Numbered from the stretch's first letter, positions 8,601 to 18,038 are shown. The stretch: 64,000 nucleotides of DNA from Anaerovirgula multivorans (GCF_900188145.1 NZ_FZOJ01000004.1:62001-126000), one strand, 5' to 3'. The notes: generated by a model from the letters alone, not told the origin. A program made the numbers and translations.

Positions 8601-9228
8601 TCCATAGACTTTTTTCAAAATTTTCTAAATCTAAATTAAAATCCTCTACTCGATCTCTTAACCACTGGTATGGCTTAGGTTGGCTTTGTATGAAACGATA
8701 AATTTTTAAAATCAAATCCTGCAGCGGAGTATCTTCTCTAGTACCTCCAAATCTTTCTACCAGTTCGATAAAGGAAGAATTGCTTTTTTCGTATTCATTT
8801 TCTAGCAATTCCTCTAATGCCTCCAGTTGTAAGATGCTAGTCTCCGTTACATCTCCTATTCGAAAGGTAGGATCAATATCAATAAAATGGAAATGTTTTT
8901 TAACAACCTCAATACAAAAGGCATGGAGGGTTGTAATGGAAGCTTTATTCAGCAATGCCATTTGTCTTCTAAGATGTTCTTCATTTTCATCCTGCTTTTC
9001 TAATTCCTTTACGATAGCATCTGCAATCCGCTCCCGCATTTCTCCTGCTGCAGCATTAGTAAAGGTTACAATCAATAGCTTATCTATATCCATCTTATCC
9101 TGTAGAATCATCTGAATAATCCGTTCCACAAGTACCGCTGTCTTTCCAGAACCAGCAGCAGCAGATACCAATAGATTGCTTTTTCGTGCATCTATAGCAG
9201 CCTTTTGCTCTTTAGTCCAATTCTTCAT
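5611..9228 (-). CDS. addA: ATP-dependent helicase/nuclease subunit A (AddA)
   Basis: 1205 residues. UvrD-type helicase plus a RecB-type nuclease domain; with AddB it processes double-strand breaks and loads RecA. Seen: Walker A AAAGSGKT at residues 23-30, FIDEYQDSN (Walker B), GDVKQSIYRFR (motif III/IV region), and near residue 1137 the nuclease motif LILIDYKSDYV. The frame has two ATGs. The one at 9228 is nine bases from AAGGAGG, while that at 9234 is too close, so I chose 9228. It overlaps the end of addB, indicating translational coupling. Full length for the family. Confidence 0.96.
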   Translation of the reverse strand: MKNWTKEQKAAIDARKSNLLVSAAAGSGKTAVLVERIIQMILQDKMDIDKLLIVTFTNAAAGEMRERIADAIVKELEKQDENEEHLRRQMALLNKASITTLHAFCIEVVKKHFHFIDIDPTFRIGDVTETSILQLEALEELLENEYEKSNSSFIELVERFGGTREDTPLQDLILKIYRFIQSQPKPYQWLRDRVEDFNLDLENFEKSLWMHTIKEGIEINLKGAIDLLKEAKEICNRPDGPFKYTEAIEDDIKQIEDLQQTLEAGMVPFYKKIGGFKHKTLGRGKQEVSEALKEEVKSLREKGKDILKAIKKDIFALSPQEYIEDLKTLYPLMLYLWQMVESFGKLYSHKKNERGIVDFNDLEHYALAILENDKAAKEYQDRFQYIFIDEYQDSNIVQETLIHSIKRNDNLFMVGDVKQSIYRFRLADPTLFIEKYESFQLESGALNRRIDLSKNFRSRKEVLGGVNYLFKHIMSKALGEINYNEEAYLYEGRSFEAIKDPSIEVKIIEKDFEIEEEIEAEIEELEDIEVEARIVASRIKELLKEEIYDPEKKEYRSIQYKDIVVLMRTTQNWAEAFLETFIRENIPAYADASTGYFEAIEINMFMNLLKIIDNKRQDLPLLSVMRSPIGKFSVDQLMEIRICHKEGSFYEAIEAYIDIQDNDLTEKLKTLIIQLSHWADEARFMKIDEFIWKLFIDTGYFYYVGAMPGGQQKQANLRILLDRASQFEKTSIKGLFNFIKFIEKLERSKGDMGAAKILGENDNVVRIMSIHKSKGLEFPVVITAGLGKNFNLRDTNADVLMHKDLGLGPKFVDLELRTYRDTIAKLAMRDKIKMESLSEEMRILYVAMTRPMDKLILVGSIKNLPKQVEKWNKGMNPYMLSSAKNYLDWIGMVLTKHRDGEPLRQAAEIELQQDKIVEDSSHWAVSILNRQHIILEEQEKTDHKKEIREKLEKFQREEFTPFKEKIDAILNWRYPYERATIIPSKLSVSQIKRSTAVNMDSISYSIPNLVKRPKFMEGTKAFTAAERGTILHFVLQHLDFKMAEGHNNIEEQIQMMVIKELLTEEEAKTVDICKIEGLLKSELGRRMLMANKIFREIAFNIKKKAVDVIIDLEDCDESLLVQGIIDCYFEEKEKLILIDYKSDYVPNGNTSIIIQKYEVQLQLYKEALEKITGKNVKESYIYLLDIDTAVRLEQTYKGKDEYFFK

Positions 9229-12200
9229 TGACATCTCCCTCCTTCCTTATTTTTTCTAAAACCTCTTCAGGCTTTAATTCTTTAATCACCCTATATTTAT
9301 TGTCTTCAAACACACTATCAAACTGACAAATTGCCAGATAGTCACAATATTGACAGGAAATCTGTTTTCCTTTTTTACAGGGTTGAATCTTTACGTTTCC
9401 CTTTAACATTTCTTTAGCGATTTCTTTAATAAGATTTTTAATGTGGTTGATAAGACCTTGGAAATCTTCCTCTGTAGCAACAGATGACCTCTTTCCTATA
9501 CTTTCATCTTGGTTTAATGCTACCGGAATAATGTCTGAGCTTTTTTCTATTGCTTTGTCTATTGCCTTAATAATTTTTAAATCCTTCACTACCAATCCCT
9601 TCATTTTAAGCTCTTTATTAATTTCCTTTTCTATAACCTCAATAGCCTTATCCGGTGTTTTGATGATAGGATCGTGGATTTTAAAGTAAAACACCCCAGC
9701 TGGATGATTGTTTTTATCTTTAAACTTATCCTTTAGTGCCATCACAGCCTCTAAATACACCATCAACTGTAATTGGAAACCATGGTAAACATCTGATAAA
9801 CTGAATTGTTTATTACCAGATTTATAATCGATAATTTTAAAATAGTTATCTTCCTCTTCCTTTAATATATCTACTCGATCGATTCTTCCCTCTAGGTAGA
9901 TGACTTCCCCATCTTCTAGTTCAATAGCAATAGCCGGTATAGTATAGCCTTCTCCAAAGATAACTTCATGCCCATAGGGCACAAACTCTCCGTTTTTTAT
10001 ATGCTCCACTAAGGTCCATAATGCTTTTTTACTAACCCGCGTTAAACGATTTACCAAATATTTATATCGATGAGTGCTTAGCATTACTCCATATTGAAAG
10101 TCTTCTGCCAGCTTCTGCATTACCTCATCCATCATTCCTTCACATTGGAATTGATTCATCTCTAGCCAGTTTATCTTATTTTCCTTGGTTTTTTTTGCAA
10201 ATTGCTCCATGGAATAGTGAAATATTTTTCCTAGATCTGGCCCTTTAATTTCATACTCTCTTCTTTCCTTAGGGTTTAATCCATAGGTAACAAAATGAGA
10301 GAAGGGACAATTAACAAAGCTTTCTAACCTTGAAACACTAGTACGAATAGGGAGATTATATAATTCCTTGATTTTACCTTTGTCAATATACTTCACTTGA
10401 TTTTCATAGAATAGACCTTCAAGCATAAGGTTATTCTTTTCCTGCCACTGAGGTTGATGCAGATACCAGTCATAAACATCCCACCAAAATTCATCAAATG
10501 GCTTATTGTCCATATATAATCGAAGGTTCTCCGTTAAGTACTTGAAGGTACTGGTGGGAGAAGATACTAAATGCAGCTGATTATCTATACCCTTTATAGC
10601 ATCTCCCTCTATCTTTAGCTTAGGGAATAATTTCTTAAATCGATCAATCAAAATAGAAGGCCTTTTTGCCTTTCCTTCTTCATCCCCCAAGGCAAAGCTT
10701 AACCACAGATATTCTCTAGGCTTTGAAAAGGCCGAATAAATAGAGAAGTTCTCTTGAAAGAGCTTTGTGTCTCCACTTGCTGCCAATTCTAACCCCAATT
10801 CTTCTAAGGATTTTCTTTCGTGATCCAATAATACACCTTCCTCCCCATGGAGAGAGGGGAGAATACCATCGTTTACTCCTACTATAAATAGACCCTTAAT
10901 ATCATGGCTTCTAGAACGTTCAAGATTTCCTACTAATACTTGATCAATGGTAGAGGGAATTACTCCAATTTCACAGGTGGAAAAACCTGCCTCTAAAAGC
11001 TTATAGTATTCCTTCAATGAAATTTTACTATCTTCTAATATTTCATAGATTTGGTCAAAAATTTCCATTACAGTATTCCAAATCTGGGTGTTTTCATTAA
11101 CATAGTCAAATCTACCCTTATCTTTTAAATCCTCTATCCACAAATCCAGCTTCTCTTGAATATCCATATCCTGCAAATAAGCAAACAAACCTTCGGTGAT
11201 TTCTTTAGGATTTTTGTTCTTGTAAATTCTTTTTTGAAGCTTCTTTAGAGGATCAATGACTTTCACCCTAATGTTATTAAACTTTTTTAGCTCTTCCTCT
11301 TCTCCCCTATCAAAATCCTCTAACCATTTCACCCCTCTAATACCATACTGTAGTGCATAGTTTTCCAGTATCTCTCCTTCATCCTTTGACAAATCTGTAA
11401 ACCCTGTTTTGATGAGTCTAAAAATATCTTTGTACTGATAATTTTTTATAATGGTTTCCATAGCTGCTAAAATCAGTTCAATAATAGGGTGATCCATAAT
11501 GCTTCTTTTTTCATCCATAAAATAAGGTATACCGTATTCTTCAAAAGCTCTTTTTATCATTTCCCTGTAGCCTTCAAAATTTCCTGATACAACAGCAATA
11601 TCTTTATATCTATAGTTCTTATCTCTTACAAGCCCTCTAATTTCTGCAGCCACATGCTCTATTTCAGAATACAGATTGGCACCAGCAAAAACCTTTAAAT
11701 TCTCTACTTCGCCTTTATACTGTTGATAAGGATATCTAAAAAATTCTTTTTCTATATGAACTATCTCCTTTGACTTCTCAAGGCCATTGACTTTATCAAC
11801 ATCAAAGTCAAGAATTTTTTCTGAAATATTTAATTGCTGTACTATATTTCTAATTCGTAAAAATGTATTTTGAGATATGTGGAATAAATCCTTGTCCCAT
11901 TCCTTTCCCTTCAACTCCATCGTAAAGGTAATGTATATTTCCTTTACCTTTAATAGTAGTTTCTCAATGATCCTCAGGGTTTGGGGTGTGAAAATATGAA
12001 AACCATCAATCCATATTTCAGCCCCCTCTAAGAAGCTAGCTTTTTCTAAAGATTCTATTAAAAGATTTAAATGATCTTCATTGTCTACATAACGATTTTC
12101 TAAATAACTATTAAATTTACTATAGATAAAGGCAATATCCGCCAGTTTCATTTTTAGAATACTATCTTCTTCTACCTTCTCTATTCCTAATGATAAATCA

Positions 12201-12610
12201 ATTGGAGTAATACCCTGTTGCTTAAATTCGCAAATCATATCATTCAGCTTTGATACAAACCCGTCTTGTTTAGCAGTACTTTTATAAATTGTCAAATGTC
12301 TACTAGATTCCTCTAGTATCTTTTTTATGATCATATTTTTGCCAATCTCATTGATAGGAGTTTTGGTTAATCCTCCAACTTCATTAAAAACCCTATAGGC
12401 AAGCCTTGTAAAGCTTAGAACCTCTGCCCTCATAATTCCATTTAGCTGTTGTTTTTCTATTAAATCTCTTTCCGCCTGCAAAGTAAATTGTTCTGGAACG
12501 ATTAGTATTAAAGGATGGTCTTCTCCTTGCTGTAGCCTCTCCTTCATCTGGTTCATTACAAAATGGCTTTTTCCTACTGCAGCTCTCCCTGTTATGTAGG
12601 TTATCCCCAT
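9212..12610 (-). CDS. addB: ATP-dependent nuclease subunit B (AddB)
   Basis: 1132 residues. Inactivated helicase fold that keeps Walker A (GRAAVGKS, residues 8-15), with a C-terminal nuclease motif FKIIDYKSGNKQF. The four iron-sulfur cysteines known for AddB are present: one in FVNCPF near residue 770 and three in SCQYCDYLAIC near 1088-1097. ATG at 12610 follows GAGGTGA. First gene of the addB-addA pair. Terminator hairpin 12679-12707 separates it from the TRAP genes upstream. Confidence 0.96.
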   Translation of the reverse strand: MGITYITGRAAVGKSHFVMNQMKERLQQGEDHPLILIVPEQFTLQAERDLIEKQQLNGIMRAEVLSFTRLAYRVFNEVGGLTKTPINEIGKNMIIKKILEESSRHLTIYKSTAKQDGFVSKLNDMICEFKQQGITPIDLSLGIEKVEEDSILKMKLADIAFIYSKFNSYLENRYVDNEDHLNLLIESLEKASFLEGAEIWIDGFHIFTPQTLRIIEKLLLKVKEIYITFTMELKGKEWDKDLFHISQNTFLRIRNIVQQLNISEKILDFDVDKVNGLEKSKEIVHIEKEFFRYPYQQYKGEVENLKVFAGANLYSEIEHVAAEIRGLVRDKNYRYKDIAVVSGNFEGYREMIKRAFEEYGIPYFMDEKRSIMDHPIIELILAAMETIIKNYQYKDIFRLIKTGFTDLSKDEGEILENYALQYGIRGVKWLEDFDRGEEEELKKFNNIRVKVIDPLKKLQKRIYKNKNPKEITEGLFAYLQDMDIQEKLDLWIEDLKDKGRFDYVNENTQIWNTVMEIFDQIYEILEDSKISLKEYYKLLEAGFSTCEIGVIPSTIDQVLVGNLERSRSHDIKGLFIVGVNDGILPSLHGEEGVLLDHERKSLEELGLELAASGDTKLFQENFSIYSAFSKPREYLWLSFALGDEEGKAKRPSILIDRFKKLFPKLKIEGDAIKGIDNQLHLVSSPTSTFKYLTENLRLYMDNKPFDEFWWDVYDWYLHQPQWQEKNNLMLEGLFYENQVKYIDKGKIKELYNLPIRTSVSRLESFVNCPFSHFVTYGLNPKERREYEIKGPDLGKIFHYSMEQFAKKTKENKINWLEMNQFQCEGMMDEVMQKLAEDFQYGVMLSTHRYKYLVNRLTRVSKKALWTLVEHIKNGEFVPYGHEVIFGEGYTIPAIAIELEDGEVIYLEGRIDRVDILKEEEDNYFKIIDYKSGNKQFSLSDVYHGFQLQLMVYLEAVMALKDKFKDKNNHPAGVFYFKIHDPIIKTPDKAIEVIEKEINKELKMKGLVVKDLKIIKAIDKAIEKSSDIIPVALNQDESIGKRSSVATEEDFQGLINHIKNLIKEIAKEMLKGNVKIQPCKKGKQISCQYCDYLAICQFDSVFEDNKYRVIKELKPEEVLEKIRKEGDVNEELD

Positions 12611-12678
12611 AGTCTCACCTCTTTTTCCTATGATATCATCCTAATACTATTATACCATACCCTTGCCCTAAACATAAT

Positions 12679-12707
12679 AAAGCCTCTACAACAGTTGTAG
12701 AGGCTTT
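12679..12707 (-). terminator. Terminator of the TAXI-TRAP operon
   Basis: AAAGCCTCTACAAC and GTTGTAGAGGCTTT, 14-bp perfect arms around one base. T-rich sequence follows on both strands; on the minus strand it lies 30 bases past the permease stop codon and before addB. Confidence 0.75.
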
Positions 12708-12737
12708 CTATTCTTTATTTAATGATTATTTTCTTTT

Positions 12738-14696
12738 TTATAATATAACGGAGGTTTCTTCTTTTTTGGCTCGTGTTACTTGAAGTGCAAAGATAATACC
12801 AGTTATTAGTATGCCTAGTCCGTTAGACCACATACTAGGATTCACCAGCATAATTCCTCCGGCTGCTAGAGCCAATCGTTCCCAAGCTCTTGCGTTGGTT
12901 TTCAAGTATCCACTTACTGCTCCTGCTAGTGCGTACATACCAATCAATGCTGTTGCCAAAGCCAAAATTAGTTCGACTGCATTGGTATCTACCAATACTA
13001 ACTCTGGGTTTGTTGCAAAAATATAGGGTACTAAATAAGCCGCAAAAGCCAGCTTTGATGCTTGAACACCAGTTTTAAAAGGATTAGATCCTGCAATACC
13101 AGAACCAGCAAAGGCTGCTAAAGCAACTGGCGGTGTAATATCTGCAACAATACCAAAATAGAATACGAATAGGTGGGCTGCAATTACAGGTATGCCTAAT
13201 TCTACTAATACAGGTGCTGCAATGGTTGCCTGAACAATATAGTTTGCTGTTGTTGGCATACCCATCCCTAATATAATAGAAGCAAACATAGTAAACAGCA
13301 TAGCAAGATATACGTTCCCACCTGATAATATTAGGATCCCTGTAGAGAATTTAACTCCTAAACCTGTGAGAGTTACAATACCTACGATAATACCAGCAGT
13401 AGCACAGGCCATAGCTACTGGCAATGCTGATCGGGCACCTTCCTCTAGCCCCTCAAATAGATCTCTTACTTTCAACCTTGTATCCTTTCGTATATAGGAT
13501 ACAGCAATAGCACTAATAATAGCCCATAGAGCTGCTAGCATAGGGGTTTTGCCCTGTATGAGTAACCACACAATAACTACGATCGGTAAAGCCAAAAACC
13601 ATTTTTCCTTTATTAGCTTAAAGGGATTGGGTAATTCGCTACGTTTTAATCCTCTTAATCCCTGTTTCTTCGCTTCTAGATGTACCATAATGAAAATTCC
13701 AGTGAAATATAACAATGCAGGAATAGATGCTGCCAATGCAATTGTTATATAGGGTAATCCAGTAAATTCTGTCATAATGAAGGCTGCTGCCCCCATGACA
13801 GGCGGCATTAATTGCCCACCAGTAGATGCAGCTGCTTCAGTAGCTGCAGCAAATTCACTTTTATAGCCTATACTTTTCATCAAAGGAATTGTAACAGATC
13901 CAGTACCAACAGTATTGGCAACAGAGCTTCCTGAGATGGTTCCTTGACTGGCACTGGCAATAACCGCTGCCTTAGCAGGTCCTCCAGTGGCACCTCCAGC
14001 AACCCCCATAGCTAAATCCGTTAACCAATTACCAATTCCCGTCTTCTTTAAGAAGGTAGCAAATACCAAGAATAAGAAAATAAAGGTCGAGGATACTCCT
14101 ACAGGAATCCCTAAAATTGCTTCTGTTGACATCCACATATAGGTGGCGATTCTAGGTATCGCATAGCCCCGATGGGATAAAAGTCCTGGAAACATCGGCC
14201 CTATATAAGCATAAATTAAGAAAAAAGACGCAACAGATACTAGAATTGGACCTGCAACTCTTCTGGTTGCTTCAATAACCAATATTACAGCTAAAATTGA
14301 GATGTAAATATCAGTCGTTGTATAGGCCCCCGCCCTGTGAATAATAGGCTGATAATATACAACATGATATCCAGTTACTACGATAGCAAGTGCTGCTAGA
14401 ATATAATCATACCATGATATTTTATTGCTTCTGTTAGATTTTCTCATAGGATAAAGAATAAATACGAGGAATAGTGCAAATCCTACGTGCTGGCCCCTTT
14501 GAATGGTTGTAGGGAATACCCCAAAGGCTGCGGTACGAAGCTGTATTAATGCCCAAGCTATTGCTACAACCGATATAATTTTTGCCATGATACCCTCTAG
14601 CTTTCTATAGGCAAACTCTCTATCATATTTCGCCATAATTTCTGCTTGTTTAGACTCGTCAAGTTCAGGAGTCAAGTTTACTTGATCTTTAGCCAC
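12738..14696 (-). CDS. TRAP transporter fused permease (DctQ-DctM fusion, TAXI type)
   Basis: 652 residues with many membrane segments. The N-terminal third, after a hydrophilic leader of about 40 residues, supplies the four-helix small-subunit part. From about residue 200 the DctM family follows, with repeated glycine and serine-rich hairpins (SQGTISGSSVANTVGTGSV, STGGQLMPPVMGAAAF). Family knowledge: these fused permeases work with a TAXI-type binding protein and import carboxylates using a Na+ or proton gradient. GTG start with GGAGG nine bases upstream. It overlaps the DUF1850 gene by 19 bases. The substrate is unknown. Confidence 0.92.
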   Translation of the reverse strand: MAKDQVNLTPELDESKQAEIMAKYDREFAYRKLEGIMAKIISVVAIAWALIQLRTAAFGVFPTTIQRGQHVGFALFLVFILYPMRKSNRSNKISWYDYILAALAIVVTGYHVVYYQPIIHRAGAYTTTDIYISILAVILVIEATRRVAGPILVSVASFFLIYAYIGPMFPGLLSHRGYAIPRIATYMWMSTEAILGIPVGVSSTFIFLFLVFATFLKKTGIGNWLTDLAMGVAGGATGGPAKAAVIASASQGTISGSSVANTVGTGSVTIPLMKSIGYKSEFAAATEAAASTGGQLMPPVMGAAAFIMTEFTGLPYITIALAASIPALLYFTGIFIMVHLEAKKQGLRGLKRSELPNPFKLIKEKWFLALPIVVIVWLLIQGKTPMLAALWAIISAIAVSYIRKDTRLKVRDLFEGLEEGARSALPVAMACATAGIIVGIVTLTGLGVKFSTGILILSGGNVYLAMLFTMFASIILGMGMPTTANYIVQATIAAPVLVELGIPVIAAHLFVFYFGIVADITPPVALAAFAGSGIAGSNPFKTGVQASKLAFAAYLVPYIFATNPELVLVDTNAVELILALATALIGMYALAGAVSGYLKTNARAWERLALAAGGIMLVNPSMWSNGLGILITGIIFALQVTRAKKEETSVIL

Positions 14697-15196
14697 AATT
14701 TAACCTCCTTATGCATGTATTTTATAAGGGGAATTTTACATGCTCTAATGGTGACAAAACCCCCAGGTCTGCTGATATTTTTTAATTCCACTATATCATT
14801 CTTATAGATCAATGTATGGTTAGCAATCACTTGTCCTATCCTAACCGGCACCTCATCAAAAATGATATCGTAATTGTACACTCTAAACATACCATTCTTA
14901 ATCTCCCATTTTGTTCCATTTTCTGGACCTGAAGGAAGATTAGGTCCATTTTCATTGAAAAGCATCTCATATATACTAATAGTAAAATCAGAATTGATTT
15001 GATAGGTTTCGATGACAGGTTGCTTACTTACAGAATGTACCCATTGTACAGTAAAGCGATCATGTGGTTTAGCAAAAGCTTGATATAATATTTGATCTTT
15101 CTTCACACCATCTACAACTTGTAATAAAGTAACAGGATAACTATAAAGCAGAACTGTTAGTAGTAATACAAGATAAATCCAGTACTTTTTTTTCAT
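14678..15196 (-). CDS. DUF1850-type protein of the TAXI-TRAP cluster
   Basis: 172 residues with an N-terminal membrane anchor (residues 5-25) and an extracytoplasmic domain. The stretch RFTVQWVHSVSKQPVIETY matches my memory of DUF1850, a family found almost only between TAXI binding protein and fused permease genes. Function is not established; an accessory or periplasm-side role in transport is the usual suggestion. Its end overlaps the permease gene start. It is separated from the binding-protein gene by a hairpin at 15215-15242. Confidence 0.75.
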   Translation of the reverse strand: MKKKYWIYLVLLLTVLLYSYPVTLLQVVDGVKKDQILYQAFAKPHDRFTVQWVHSVSKQPVIETYQINSDFTISIYEMLFNENGPNLPSGPENGTKWEIKNGMFRVYNYDIIFDEVPVRIGQVIANHTLIYKNDIVELKNISRPGGFVTIRACKIPLIKYMHKEVKLWLKIK

Positions 15197-15214
15197 GTTT
15201 TTCTACTCCAAAAT

Positions 15215-15242
15215 TGAGCCGGGCATAGATATGCTCGGCTCA
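15215..15242 (-). other. Intercistronic stem-loop after the TAXI binding-protein gene
   Basis: TGAGCCGGGCAT and ATGCTCGGCTCA, 12-bp arms with one mismatch. On the minus strand only a short ATTTT follows, so this looks like an mRNA-stabilising or partial-termination hairpin. Same architecture as at three other binding-protein genes in the window. Confidence 0.6.
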
Positions 15243-15264
15243 TAATTATTACCTTGTCAATCCT

Positions 15265-16275
15265 TTACATCATACCTTTTTCTTCATAGTACTTGATTGC
15301 TCCAGCATGGAAATCTGTTGTGATTCCGTTAAGAGCATTTTCTAATAGAATTTGTGACCCTGTCGCATGTGATTTAGTTATATCTGCATTTTTCTCATAC
15401 ATGAACTTCACTAAATTATAAACTGTATCCTCGTCCATATCATCACGTACATAAAGCACCGCTTGTAGTGCGATTGTATGAATATCTGGATAATCAGTTC
15501 CTTTAAAGTTATAAGTTCCAGCAGGAATTACATGTGGTGCTACTAATGGGAAGTCAGCTTGTAATTGTGTTAAAGCATCCCCTTTGATCTCTAAGAAAGC
15601 AATTTCTTTTGTTGTTAAAAGGTCTACGATAGCAGAAGCTGGTGCTCCAAGTACATTCCAAGCAGCATCTAAATGCCCATCTTTCATTTTATCTACTGCA
15701 TCTCCGAAGGTATCATTTACTACTGTCATATCACCATCTGCTAATCCATAAGCAGAAAAGATATGTGGTGTTGTAGCAGCTGTACCACTTCCTGGAGGTC
15801 CTCCAGCTACAGTTTTACCTGCTTGATCTTCTATTGTTAGTACGCCCTTTTCTACTAGTCCAACACCTTGAATAATCTCAGGATATACAACACCTACCGC
15901 TTTAAAGCCTTGTACAACTTGACCATCGAAAGAACCTACGCCCTTCCATGCATCATCAGCTATATTATTCATAGCCATTACGATATCTGCATCTCTTGAG
16001 TCAAGAAGTCTTAAGTTTTCAACAGAAGCTCCAGATGGTTGGATTGTAACATTAACACCTTCAATGTTTTCATTCCATACGCTAGCAATAGCTCCACCTA
16101 ATGGATAATATGTACCTGCGGTTCCACCAGTAGCGAATAATAACTCTTGTGTTCCACCACCACCGCCACCACTGCCACCGTCAGTAGTTGCTCCACCACC
16201 GCCGCCACAGCCTACTAATATAAGACTAATAATTAATACTAGTGCTACCGTAAGTAGCATGCCTCTTTTCTTCAT
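15265..16275 (-). CDS. TAXI-family TRAP transporter solute-binding lipoprotein
   Basis: 336 residues. Signal peptide with lipobox (residues 8-23, LILVGCGG, Cys 23), a glycine and serine-rich linker to about residue 41, then the TAXI fold: LLFATGGTAGTYYPLGGAIA at the start and VAGGPPGSGTAATTPHIF mid-protein. It captures a carboxylate outside the membrane and hands it to the fused permease. The first gene of a three-gene operon. The ligand cannot be predicted; TAXI members are known for glutamate and 2-oxoglutarate-like substrates. Confidence 0.93.
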   Translation of the reverse strand: MKKRGMLLTVALVLIISLILVGCGGGGGATTDGGSGGGGGGTQELLFATGGTAGTYYPLGGAIASVWNENIEGVNVTIQPSGASVENLRLLDSRDADIVMAMNNIADDAWKGVGSFDGQVVQGFKAVGVVYPEIIQGVGLVEKGVLTIEDQAGKTVAGGPPGSGTAATTPHIFSAYGLADGDMTVVNDTFGDAVDKMKDGHLDAAWNVLGAPASAIVDLLTTKEIAFLEIKGDALTQLQADFPLVAPHVIPAGTYNFKGTDYPDIHTIALQAVLYVRDDMDEDTVYNLVKFMYEKNADITKSHATGSQILLENALNGITTDFHAGAIKYYEEKGMM

Positions 16276-16803
16276 TAAAAAATATCCCCCTTTGTATTTT
16301 TATTTAAAAGATTATATACCTACTATAAGATGTAATGATAGGTATATTCTCCTTTAACAAAATAAGCTGTTTTTTTGCTACTTATCTTTATCTTATTCCT
16401 TGTCAATATAATAATAAAAGCTAGTGTGATAATGGACTTCTTGAACTCAGCCTATTGAGTATATATTAAAATATTCTATATATTTTCAATAATTCCTTCT
16501 TTTAGAATTTTTTAATTATACTTCCTATTTTATATTTTCAATGATATGTATAGTAATGCAAATCTATAGTAGCAATTTTAGAAATGTAATGAATTTTTTC
16601 AATAGTTGCATTTTAACACTATTTATTATATTAGATTTTTTCTGAATTTTAAAGTGTTAATTTTGTGTTTTTGTGAAATCCTTGTGTTTTCAAAGGATTA
16701 AGTATTTATTTTTATTCATCTGTTGGGAAAATTTTGCTTTAATAATTTGTTTTTAATTTTCTAATACTAATAATGCTATTCAAAAAAATTTAGGAGGGAT
16801 TTT
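16276..16803. other. Divergent intergenic region between the TAXI operon and the small membrane protein
   Basis: 528 bases, AT-rich, no gene seen. It holds a perfect 9-bp inverted repeat ATATACCTA/TAGGTATAT at 16314-16347, about 40 bases upstream of the TAXI binding-protein gene; its left arm adjoins a TATAAT on the minus strand, so it may be an operator over that promoter. A weaker inverted repeat AATCCTT/AAGGATT lies near 16678-16700. No clear promoter was recognised for the plus-strand small gene. Confidence 0.4.
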
Positions 16804-16980
16804 ATGAAGATTTACGAAGGATTGATCCCAACTGTTTTAGGTACTGCTGTTACTGCAACTGGTACAATGATGAAGAGACGAAACATCCAACCAATAGTAT
16901 CAGCTGGTATTATAGGATTTGGATTAGCACATGTAGTTTTGGGTGCCATAGATTTAATAGAGCATCGAGATGAGCATTAA
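16804..16980 (+). CDS. Small two-helix membrane protein of unknown function, 58 residues
   Basis: ATG at 16804 is preceded by AGGAGGG at ideal spacing, and the frame ends at TAA 16978. The protein has two hydrophobic glycine-rich segments, about residues 6-22 and 30-51, separated by a basic KRR turn, and a charged tail EHRDEH. The two halves look like a small hairpin membrane protein. I recall similar short proteins in other Clostridia, sometimes under the name asparagine synthase, which nothing in this sequence supports. It is monocistronic, with a terminator hairpin at 17046-17081. Confidence 0.75.
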   Translation: MKIYEGLIPTVLGTAVTATGTMMKRRNIQPIVSAGIIGFGLAHVVLGAIDLIEHRDEH

Positions 16981-17045
16981 AACTTATTAAGCAGATAACC
17001 GGAATTTCTGATTTTGTGTCTGTGGCTTATACAAGATGTAGTTAG

Positions 17046-17081
17046 AATAGAGAAGATCACATAGTTTCTTCTCTATTTTTT
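17046..17081 (+). terminator. Terminator of the small membrane protein gene, overlapping the yhaM stop
   Basis: AATAGAGAAG, 12-base loop, CTTCTCTATT, then a T-run. The hairpin includes the stop codon of the convergent yhaM gene at 17073, so it may serve both directions, though the T-run favours the plus strand. Confidence 0.75.
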
Positions 17082-18038
17082 ATAATATTCTGTTCCCATA
17101 TTCCATAATTTTTTAGTAAAAGTATCTTCTTCTTCAACATTTTCTTTTACATGGGCTAAAATACTTTCTATATCCCCTGACATTTTATCTGATTGATGAA
17201 GGATTTGAGCCTCTACTGTTTTAGGTAATACAGGAGAACCAAATTCTAAGCTTCCATGATGTCCTAGTATTCCATTTAAAATAACTAGCTTATCTTCTTG
17301 TGGAAATTCCTCTATCTTATTTATTATATTTAATGTATAATGGGCGCCTAAAAAAATATGTCCTACCATCATACCTTCTTCAGTAAAACCTGTTTCCGGC
17401 AATGCCTTGTACTCCATCATCTTACCCCAATCATGGAGCATGGTCATAGTAATCAGTCGATCCATTTGAATCTGTGATAGCTTTTTTGTAGAAGCTACTG
17501 TATTAGCAAATTTTAAGACTTCTAATGTATGCTGTAAAAGTCCGTGATAATAATTATGATGTACTTTTCTGGCAGCTGGATAGGTGCCAAATTTATTTGA
17601 AAATTCCTCAGAAAATATCATCTTCTCAATTAATTTTTTAAGGTGCGGTGCTTCTATTTTATTATAATAAAACGCTAATCCCTTCTCCATGCTTTCATAA
17701 TCCCATGGACTTACTGGCATAAGGTCTTTTATATTGACTTGAGCATCTTCAATTTTTTCCAGACTTTTAATCGTAAGCTGTAGCTGACCTGAATATTCCC
17801 CAACAATAGCTTGTATCTGCATTATTTGATAATTATTAAAGTCTTGAAATTTATATTGATTTTCTTCATAGTCCCAATATTTTACCTCCATTACCTTTGA
17901 TGCATCCTGAATAACTAAGTCAGCATATTTCTTATCATTTTTTGTAGTTTTTATATTCACTTCAGATACTAGAACTACTGCTTCTATCGTTTCATTAAGA
18001 AGCTTTTTAGAGATCTCCTTTAACTGTTTTATAAACAT
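17073..18038 (-). CDS. yhaM: 3'-5' exoribonuclease, YhaM family
   Basis: 321 residues. N-terminal OB-fold (about residues 15-95, with QLTIKSLEKIED) followed by an HD domain (about 160-300). The metal ligands are visible: HHNYYHGLLQHTLEVL, MLHDWGKMMEY and LNGILGHHG. Family knowledge: YhaM trims RNA and some single-stranded DNA from the 3' end. Length matches the family. ATG at 18038 follows AAAGGTGGG. Single gene, divergent from rubrerythrin. Confidence 0.92.
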   Translation of the reverse strand: MFIKQLKEISKKLLNETIEAVVLVSEVNIKTTKNDKKYADLVIQDASKVMEVKYWDYEENQYKFQDFNNYQIMQIQAIVGEYSGQLQLTIKSLEKIEDAQVNIKDLMPVSPWDYESMEKGLAFYYNKIEAPHLKKLIEKMIFSEEFSNKFGTYPAARKVHHNYYHGLLQHTLEVLKFANTVASTKKLSQIQMDRLITMTMLHDWGKMMEYKALPETGFTEEGMMVGHIFLGAHYTLNIINKIEEFPQEDKLVILNGILGHHGSLEFGSPVLPKTVEAQILHQSDKMSGDIESILAHVKENVEEEDTFTKKLWNMGTEYYKK

